Source: Rhodanobacteraceae bacterium (GTDB lineage: Bacteria > Pseudomonadota > Gammaproteobacteria > Xanthomonadales > Rhodanobacteraceae). From it: 5,539 bases of DNA. Below, piece by piece: positions 1-5,539 of the stretch. The stretch lies in NCBI GenBank assembly GCA_012270595.1, contig JAAXIA010000134.1, forward strand, positions 1 to 5,539. The letters run 5' to 3'. Position 1 is the first letter of the stretch. Every line of letters starts with the position of its first letter. Under the pieces are notes generated by a model that saw nothing but the letters and a program-made list of their open reading frames with translations, was not told the DNA's origin and made no database searches. A program made the position numbers and the translations under genes.

Positions 1-315
1 TCGGGCGGTCAGCAGCAGCGCGTGGCCATTGCCCGTGCGCTGGCGATGCGCCCAAAGCTCATGCTGTTCGATGAGCCGACGAGCGCGCTTGACCCGGAGA
101 TGGTCAATGAAGTGCTTGATGTGATCACGGAATTGGCCCGGGAGGGCAGGACGATGATGGTGGTGACCCATGAGATGGGTTTTGCCCGTAAGGTAGCTGA
201 TCGCATTGTGTTTATGGCCGATGGTCGCGTGCTTGAACAGGCAGCACCAGAAGCCTTCTTCGAGCATCCTGGGACGGATCGTGCCAGGGATTTTCTCTCC
301 AGGGTCCTTGGTTAG
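1..315 (+). CDS. gluA: Glutamate-type amino acid ABC transporter, ATP-binding protein (3' part)
   Basis: This is the C-terminal 104 residues of a polar amino acid ABC transporter ATPase; the 5' part, with the Walker A motif and Q-loop, lies outside the window. The reading frame is open from base 1, so the GTG at 22 is internal and not a start. Visible motifs are the ABC signature SGGQQQR (fragment residues 1-7), Walker B LMLFDEP (20-26, catalytic Glu25), the D-loop SALDP (28-32) and the switch histidine in THEMGF (His57). The run [11 protein letters not shown] and the ending [12 protein letters not shown] closely resemble Corynebacterium GluA as I remember it; GlnQ-type ATPases share the motifs but match less well in the tail. 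It would sit on the cytoplasmic face of the membrane as a dimer and power the GluC/GluD channel encoded downstream. It is probably cotranscribed with gluB, which starts 69 bases after its TAG stop. The operon promoter is not in the window. Confidence 0.95.
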   Translation, partial: SGGQQQRVAIARALAMRPKLMLFDEPTSALDPEMVNEVLDVITELAREGRTMMVVTHEMGFARKVADRIVFMADGRVLEQAAPEAFFEHPGTDRARDFLSRVLG

Positions 316-372
316 CCCTTGAGATTTTCCCGACTTCATGGACTTTGTACGCATACCCCACTTAAACCCTAC

Positions 373-380
373 AGGGAGAG
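373..380 (+). promoter_or_regulatory. Ribosome binding site of gluB
   Basis: The purine stretch AGGGAGAG ends four bases before the ATG at 385, with its GGAG core (375-378) six bases before it. It decides the start of gluB: the frame is open upstream to a TTG at 319, but that longer start would put 22 extra residues before an otherwise normal lipoprotein signal peptide and has no comparable site. Confidence 0.75.
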
Positions 381-384
381 AATC

Positions 385-1302
385 ATGCGATTCAAGCGAC
401 AACGGGCAGGTATAACAGGTCTGGTGGTAACGGCGCTGCTGTCACTGACGGCGTGCCATGGCGGTCAGCAGGCTGGTAGCGCCAGCAGCACAGGCGGAGA
501 GAGTGGCCAGAACAATGGCTTGTTCAAGGTGGTCCGTCACGTGCATCTTAAGGGCAGTCCCACCTTTGATGCCATGGAAAAACGTGGCAAGGTGGTCATC
601 GGTGTCAAGGAAGACCAGCCTGGCCTGGGTTACTACAACGTGACTACGAAAAAGCGCAGTGGTTTTGATATAGATATCGCCCGCTGGATTGCCGCTTCGC
701 TCGGCTTTGGTGAGAACAGGATTGAGTTCAAGCCGGTCCCTTCAGTGAACCGTGAGCAGGCCATTATAAATGGTGATATTGACTACTTCGTTGGCACCTA
801 CTCAATAACGCCCAAGCGCGAGAAGCAGGTTTCTTTCGCGGGGCCCTACTTTATTACCGGACAGGGGTTGCTGGTCAGTGCTGACAACAGGCAGATCAAA
901 AGCGAGAAAGATCTTAACGCGAACACCATAGTATGTTCGGCGACCGGATCGACACCCATCCAGAATATGCACGAAAATTTTCCACAGGTTCCCACCAGGG
1001 AGTTTGATCTCTACTCGGCCTGTGTGGAAGCACTGCTTTCCGGTCAGGTGCAGGCAGTGACGACTGATCGCGTGATTCTGCTGGGTTACGCGGCGCAAAA
1101 TCCCAGTAAACTCAAGGTAGTGGGCAAGCCCTTCACGGTGGAAAAGTATGGCATTGGTCTGGCCAGGGGGGATACGGTACTGAAGCATCACATCAACATG
1201 CTTCTTGCCCACGGCAACAGGATCTGGCAGGCGATTTTCAACCGCAATCTTGGAAAGTCGGGGGTGAAGGTGACGCAGCCAAAAGTGGATACATCAAGCT
1301 AA
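385..1302 (+). CDS. gluB: Glutamate-type ABC transporter substrate-binding lipoprotein
   Basis: A 305-residue extracytoplasmic binding protein of the SBP_bac_3 family that should capture glutamate or a related amino acid for the GluCD permease. Residues 1-23 form a lipoprotein signal peptide: a basic start (MRFKRQR), a hydrophobic core, and the lipobox LTAC with Cys24 as the lipidated residue. A Gly/Ser/Gln-rich linker follows (about 25-45), then the binding domain (about 67-290) with GVKEDQPGLG (73-82), GFDIDIARW (93-101), the GTYSIT stretch (137-142) and FAGPYF (151-156). Cys184 (IVCSATGSTP) and Cys203 (SACVEAL) occupy positions I recall as conserved in Corynebacterium GluB and probably form a disulfide. 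The match to GluB supports glutamate as ligand, but family members also bind aspartate, glutamine or asparagine, so the substrate is inferred. ATG at 385 is chosen from its ribosome binding site and the signal peptide. A lipid anchor is usual in Gram-positive bacteria and less common in Gram-negative ones. Confidence 0.92.
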   Translation: MRFKRQRAGITGLVVTALLSLTACHGGQQAGSASSTGGESGQNNGLFKVVRHVHLKGSPTFDAMEKRGKVVIGVKEDQPGLGYYNVTTKKRSGFDIDIARWIAASLGFGENRIEFKPVPSVNREQAIINGDIDYFVGTYSITPKREKQVSFAGPYFITGQGLLVSADNRQIKSEKDLNANTIVCSATGSTPIQNMHENFPQVPTREFDLYSACVEALLSGQVQAVTTDRVILLGYAAQNPSKLKVVGKPFTVEKYGIGLARGDTVLKHHINMLLAHGNRIWQAIFNRNLGKSGVKVTQPKVDTSS

Positions 1303-1335
1303 TGATGCATCGAGGCAACAAGTCAGGACAGATCG

Positions 1336-1351
1336 GTTTGCTTGCGCAAAC
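1336..1351 (+). promoter_or_regulatory. Intercistronic hairpin between gluB and gluC
   Basis: The arms GTTTGC and GCAAAC are perfectly complementary around a TTGC loop, in the 68-base gap between gluB and gluC. No T-run follows, so it is not an obvious terminator. By analogy with other binding-protein operons, it could protect the upstream gluB message from 3' exonucleases and raise binding protein over permease. That role is inference; the pairing is seen directly. Confidence 0.45.
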
Positions 1352-1359
1352 GGTTCAAT

Positions 1360-1364
1360 AGGGG
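1360..1364 (+). promoter_or_regulatory. Ribosome binding site of gluC
   Basis: AGGGG lies six bases before the GTG at 1371. It supports this non-ATG start, which gives the usual short N-terminus before the first membrane segment. Confidence 0.65.
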
Positions 1365-1370
1365 CCTGCT

Positions 1371-2018
1371 GTGGAGGTTATTTCAGGAAACCTTGATTTG
1401 TGGGTCAAGGCACTGCGTGGCACCCTTGACTTGTTTGCAGGTGGTGGGCTGCTCGCGCTTGTGCTAGGCACTCTGGTCTGCGTGATGCGCGTGTCACCGG
1501 TGCCGATTGTTCGCATCATCGGCACCGTTTATGTCACGCTCGTCCGTAACACGCCACTTACACTGCTGTTTTTTTTCTTTATTTTTGGTTACCCCCAACT
1601 AGATTTGCCCAAGCTTGGTGCGATGCCGCTTAGCATCTTTGCCATTGGCGTCTATACTGCGGTCTATGTGGCGGAGGTATTGCGCGCCGGCATTAACACA
1701 TTGCCCGCCGGTCAGATCGAGGCCGCCCGGGCATTGGGATTTTCGTTTGCACAGGTGATACGGCTTATTGTGTTGCCGCAGGCATTTCGTTCCGTGTTGC
1801 CGCCGATGATGAGTGTGTTCATCGCGCTGGTCAAAAACACGACGGTGGCTGCAGGCTTTTCCGTACTGGAACTGGGGGCGGTGCGCGCTTATCTAAGTGA
1901 ACGCGGGGAAAATGCGCTCGTGGTGCTGCTGTGGGTCTGCCTCATCTTTGTGATCTTTAGCTTGTTGCTTGGCGGTTTGCAGCGCTATCTCGAAAAGCGT
2001 TGGAGGATCGTGCGATGA
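1371..2018 (+). CDS. gluC: Glutamate-type ABC transporter permease 1
   Basis: A 215-residue inner-membrane permease of the His/Glu/Gln/Arg family (binding-protein-dependent transport, BPD_transp_1). It would form a heterodimeric channel with the downstream GluD. About five hydrophobic segments are visible, near residues 19-39, 52-74, 84-102, 143-163 and 184-204. The conserved VRNTPLTLLFFFF (58-70) follows MRVSPV, a run I recall in Corynebacterium GluC. The cytoplasmic EAA loop, which docks on the ATPase, spans about 117-139 and reads EAARALGF followed by IVLPQAF; KNTTVA (155-160) is also typical. The length matches GluC (about 228) within a few residues. The start is GTG with a good ribosome binding site. 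The last codons overlap gluD by four bases (ATGA), implying translational coupling. A run of eight T residues at 1569-1576 encodes part of the Phe-rich segment. Confidence 0.93.
   Translation: MEVISGNLDLWVKALRGTLDLFAGGGLLALVLGTLVCVMRVSPVPIVRIIGTVYVTLVRNTPLTLLFFFFIFGYPQLDLPKLGAMPLSIFAIGVYTAVYVAEVLRAGINTLPAGQIEAARALGFSFAQVIRLIVLPQAFRSVLPPMMSVFIALVKNTTVAAGFSVLELGAVRAYLSERGENALVVLLWVCLIFVIFSLLLGGLQRYLEKRWRIVR
2002..2006 (+). promoter_or_regulatory. Ribosome binding site of gluD, inside gluC
   Basis: GGAGG, eight bases before the ATG at 2015, within the last codons of gluC. It favours the ATG over the in-frame TTG at 2000, which overlaps the upstream side of this site and has no good site of its own. 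Confidence 0.75.
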
Positions 2019-2845
2019 AACAAGTTCTTTACGATCCCCCGGGGCCGAAGGCGATGTTTCGCCATCGGTGGTTGGGGGCGCTGGTGCTTGCGCTGCTGTT
2101 TGCATTTCTGGCTTTTGTGGGTGTTTGCTTCTTCCACAGTGGTCAGTTCAATTCATCACGCTGGTATGTTTTCGGTTTTTCCGCAGTGTGGGTACAAATT
2201 GCGGTGGCATTGGGGCGTACCCTTGAGGCCTTTGCACTTGCCGGCGTGTTGAGTATGGCGTTGGGTCTGGCTCTGGCTCTGGGGCGACTGTCTGAACACC
2301 CTTGGCTGCGTGTACCGGTTACTGTTATAACGGAAGGATTTCGCGCTGTTCCCGTACTTGTCTGCATGATGCTACTGTATTACGGCTTGCCGGTTGTGGG
2401 GGGCAGGGTGGAACCTTATACGGCTGTCGTTCTTGGCTTGATGGTTTACAACGGCGCAGTTCTTGCCGAGGTGCTGCGCGCAGGAGTGTTGGCGCTTCCA
2501 CGTGGCCAGAGCGAAGCCGCCTGCGCCATGGGTCTTAGCCGGAGTCGCGTGCTACGGCTGATCCTGTTGCCGCAGGCTATTCGATCCATGCTGCCGGCCA
2601 TTGTGGCGCAACTTGTGGTCACGCTCAAAGACACGGCGCTTGGCTATATCATCACATTTCCGGAGCTGCTCTATTTTGCCAAGCAGCTTGGTTCGCAGCA
2701 GGGGCGCCCAATTCTACAGTCGGCCTTTGTGATTGGCAGCCTTTATATAGTGATGTGCCTGGTACTTTCTGGTCTCGTCAGGTACCTGGAGGGTGGCTTC
2801 AGTGTGGAGGTGCAACGCCCGTTGCTTGATGGTGATGCTTCCTGA
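2015..2845 (+). CDS. gluD: Glutamate-type ABC transporter permease 2
   Basis: A 276-residue inner-membrane permease, the partner of GluC. The N-terminus VLYDPPGPK (4-12) is nearly the same as the GluD start I remember from Corynebacterium (VLYDAPGPK), which is the strongest reason to name it gluD rather than a generic hisM/gltK homologue. Hydrophobic segments lie near 19-40, 70-90, 109-124, 132-152, 193-213 and 236-257. The extra N-terminal membrane segment, absent from the shorter GluC, and the HSGQF stretch (41-45) are also GluD-like. The EAA loop (167-189) reads EAACAMGL followed by ILLPQAI, and LKDTALGY (204-211) is conserved. It lacks the long hydrophilic tail that I recall at the C-terminus of Corynebacterium GluD. 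The start overlaps the gluC stop. A small in-frame hexamer repeat (2266-2283) codes for LALALG. It is the last gene of the operon. Confidence 0.93.
   Translation: MKQVLYDPPGPKAMFRHRWLGALVLALLFAFLAFVGVCFFHSGQFNSSRWYVFGFSAVWVQIAVALGRTLEAFALAGVLSMALGLALALGRLSEHPWLRVPVTVITEGFRAVPVLVCMMLLYYGLPVVGGRVEPYTAVVLGLMVYNGAVLAEVLRAGVLALPRGQSEAACAMGLSRSRVLRLILLPQAIRSMLPAIVAQLVVTLKDTALGYIITFPELLYFAKQLGSQQGRPILQSAFVIGSLYIVMCLVLSGLVRYLEGGFSVEVQRPLLDGDAS
2266..2283 (+). repeat. Three tandem TCTGGC-type hexamers in gluD
   Basis: TCTGGC occurs twice in a row followed by TCTGGG, in frame within a membrane segment of GluD. A change in copy number would add or remove two residues without a frameshift. It may simply reflect a Leu/Ala-rich helix. 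Confidence 0.5.
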
Positions 2846-2965
2846 AGTCCCAAGAATTAAGGTATGAACAATCCTGCGGGTCACTTCCGTTTGCCTGTTG
2901 CACTTCGACTTTGAGGACAACGGAATGATAACGACGCTAATTGGCTGAAGATGTGTTGCGCAGTG

Positions 2966-2991
2966 TCGCTTGATGTCAGCGATTATTTTGT
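2966..2991 (+). terminator. Weak candidate terminator of the glu operon
   Basis: TCGCT (2966-2970) pairs with AGCGA (2978-2982) around a seven-base loop, and the T-rich stretch TTATTTTGT follows at once. Strand and position, about 120 bases after the gluD stop, suit rho-independent termination. The stem is only five to six pairs long, so it would be a weak terminator. Confidence 0.4.
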
Positions 2992-3006
2992 CTGTTGGCA
3001 TGGAGG

Positions 3007-3021
3007 TCATGCGCGGCATGA
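3007..3021. repeat. Short hairpin with triloop
   Basis: TCATGC and GCATGA pair perfectly around a GCG loop. No T-run follows on either strand. It could be part of a longer structure in the convergent spacer; no function is assigned. Confidence 0.4.
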
Positions 3022-3072
3022 TGCGATGGGCGCACGCTTCGTCTGGTTGAATTCACGTCAAGCTGTTATAAG

Positions 3073-3102
3073 TGCATGTCGCAACGGTTGTCGCGACATG
3101 CA
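3073..3102. repeat. Perfect 10-bp inverted repeat near the icd 3' end
   Basis: TGCATGTCGC (3073-3082) and GCGACATGCA (3093-3102) are exact reverse complements around a ten-base spacer. The 3' arm overlaps a second perfect palindrome, TGTCGCGACA (3089-3098). It lies 36 bases beyond the icd stop, where a terminator would be expected, and could form an mRNA 3' stem-loop from either strand. Neither strand shows a proper T-run after it, so it is either a terminator lacking one, an mRNA-stabilising end or a protein-binding site. Confidence 0.6.
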
Positions 3103-3138
3103 GGCAGGCACAGCACAAGGAGATCCTGGGACGCAAGC

Positions 3139-5424
<2,286 letters not shown>

Positions 5425-5440
5425 TCACGTCAGATAGTTT

Positions 5441-5486
5441 AAAACGGGGCGTTACCCTCGCCACGGAAGCTGACTTCGCCCCGTTT
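5441..5486 (-). terminator. GC-rich inverted repeat, candidate terminator upstream of icd
   Basis: Read on the minus strand, AAACGGGGCG (5486-5477) pairs perfectly with CGCCCCGTTT (5451-5442) across a 25-base spacer, and one more T follows to give a TTTT end. A strong GC stem ending in Ts suits a rho-independent terminator of a gene that would enter from the right edge, whose possible stop lies 18 bases upstream. The loop is long and the T-run short, so an icd leader structure is an alternative. Confidence 0.45.
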
Positions 5487-5504
5487 GGGTTATATCTGGC
5501 ACAA

Positions 5505-5539
5505 TCACCTTAACACGTAGCCCTTGTCGCCAAACACCG
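5505..5539 (-). CDS. Possible 3' end of an upstream gene, cut by the window edge
   Basis: On the minus strand one frame runs in from the edge and ends at TGA (5507-5505), giving the tail VFGDKGYVLR. The other two minus frames give less protein-like tails. The nearby terminator-like repeat at 5441-5486 fits a gene ending here. With ten full codons I cannot name a family, and this may be chance. Confidence 0.25.
   Translation of the reverse strand, partial: VFGDKGYVLR

Larger units (their letters stand above)
2846..3138. other. Convergent intergenic region between gluD and icd
   Basis: These 293 bases separate two converging genes. No convincing gene is seen: the short open frames here have no ribosome binding site or recognisable product. 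The region holds several inverted repeats: TTCCGTT (2885-2891) with AACGGAA (2919-2925), the candidate terminator at 2966-2991, a 6-bp hairpin at 3007-3021 and the 10-bp inverted repeat at 3073-3102. It is therefore best read as a transcription termination zone, with room for an unrecognised small RNA. Confidence 0.6.

Noticed and set aside
367..376. CCCTACAGGG symmetry over the gluB ribosome binding site
   Set aside because: Only three pairs remain once a four-base loop is allowed, too weak to call a regulatory hairpin.
319..384. Upstream TTG start for gluB giving a 327-residue protein
   Set aside because: It adds 22 residues ahead of a complete lipoprotein signal peptide, while the ATG at 385 has a good ribosome binding site.
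802..1212. 136-residue minus-strand open frame opposite gluB
   Set aside because: Antisense to a well-supported binding protein gene, with no recognisable domain or ribosome binding site.
2000..2014. TTG start for gluD five codons before the ATG
   Set aside because: The GGAGG at 2002-2006 would lie inside the coding sequence; it is well placed for the ATG at 2015, which forms the usual ATGA overlap.
2846..2888. Imperfect pairing GAAGTCCC with GGGTCACTTC just after gluD as a terminator
   Set aside because: It needs a two-base bulge and a loop of about 26 bases, starts inside the last gluD codons, and has no T-run after it.

Overview
The window carries most of a four-gene ABC importer operon for acidic amino acids (plus strand, 1-2845), followed tail to tail by a large gene for monomeric NADP-dependent isocitrate dehydrogenase (minus strand, 3139-5352). 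The importer looks like the GluABCD glutamate system of Corynebacterium: the ATPase tail, the substrate-binding protein and both permeases each carry stretches I recall from GluA, GluB, GluC and GluD, and the gene order is the same. The dehydrogenase reads closest, from memory, to proteobacterial (Neisseria-like) monomeric IDHs, so I lean towards a beta- or gammaproteobacterium of moderate GC content. Actinobacteria also own both gene types, so the host assignment is tentative.

Layout: 1-315, 3' end of the ATPase gene (gluA), cut by the window edge; 385-1302, lipoprotein substrate-binding protein (gluB); 1336-1351, small hairpin between gluB and gluC; 1371-2018, permease 1 (gluC, GTG start); 2015-2845, permease 2 (gluD, overlapping gluC by the ATGA arrangement); 2846-3138, convergent intergenic region rich in inverted repeats, with a weak candidate terminator for the glu operon and a perfect 10-bp inverted repeat; 3139-5352, icd on the minus strand; 5353-5539, upstream region of icd with a palindrome, a GC-rich inverted repeat resembling a terminator, and perhaps the last codons of another minus-strand gene at the edge.

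How the genes fit together: GluB would capture glutamate or a related amino acid outside the inner membrane and deliver it to the GluC/GluD channel, with GluA hydrolysing ATP. The dehydrogenase makes 2-oxoglutarate and NADPH, the precursors of glutamate synthesis. Import and synthesis of glutamate are thus adjacent, but the genes are convergent and shared control is not shown. I see no RNA gene, insertion sequence, CRISPR array or clearly novel system. The most notable points are the Corynebacterium-like importer beside a proteobacterial-looking enzyme, the lipoprotein form of the binding protein, and the repeat-rich convergent spacer.
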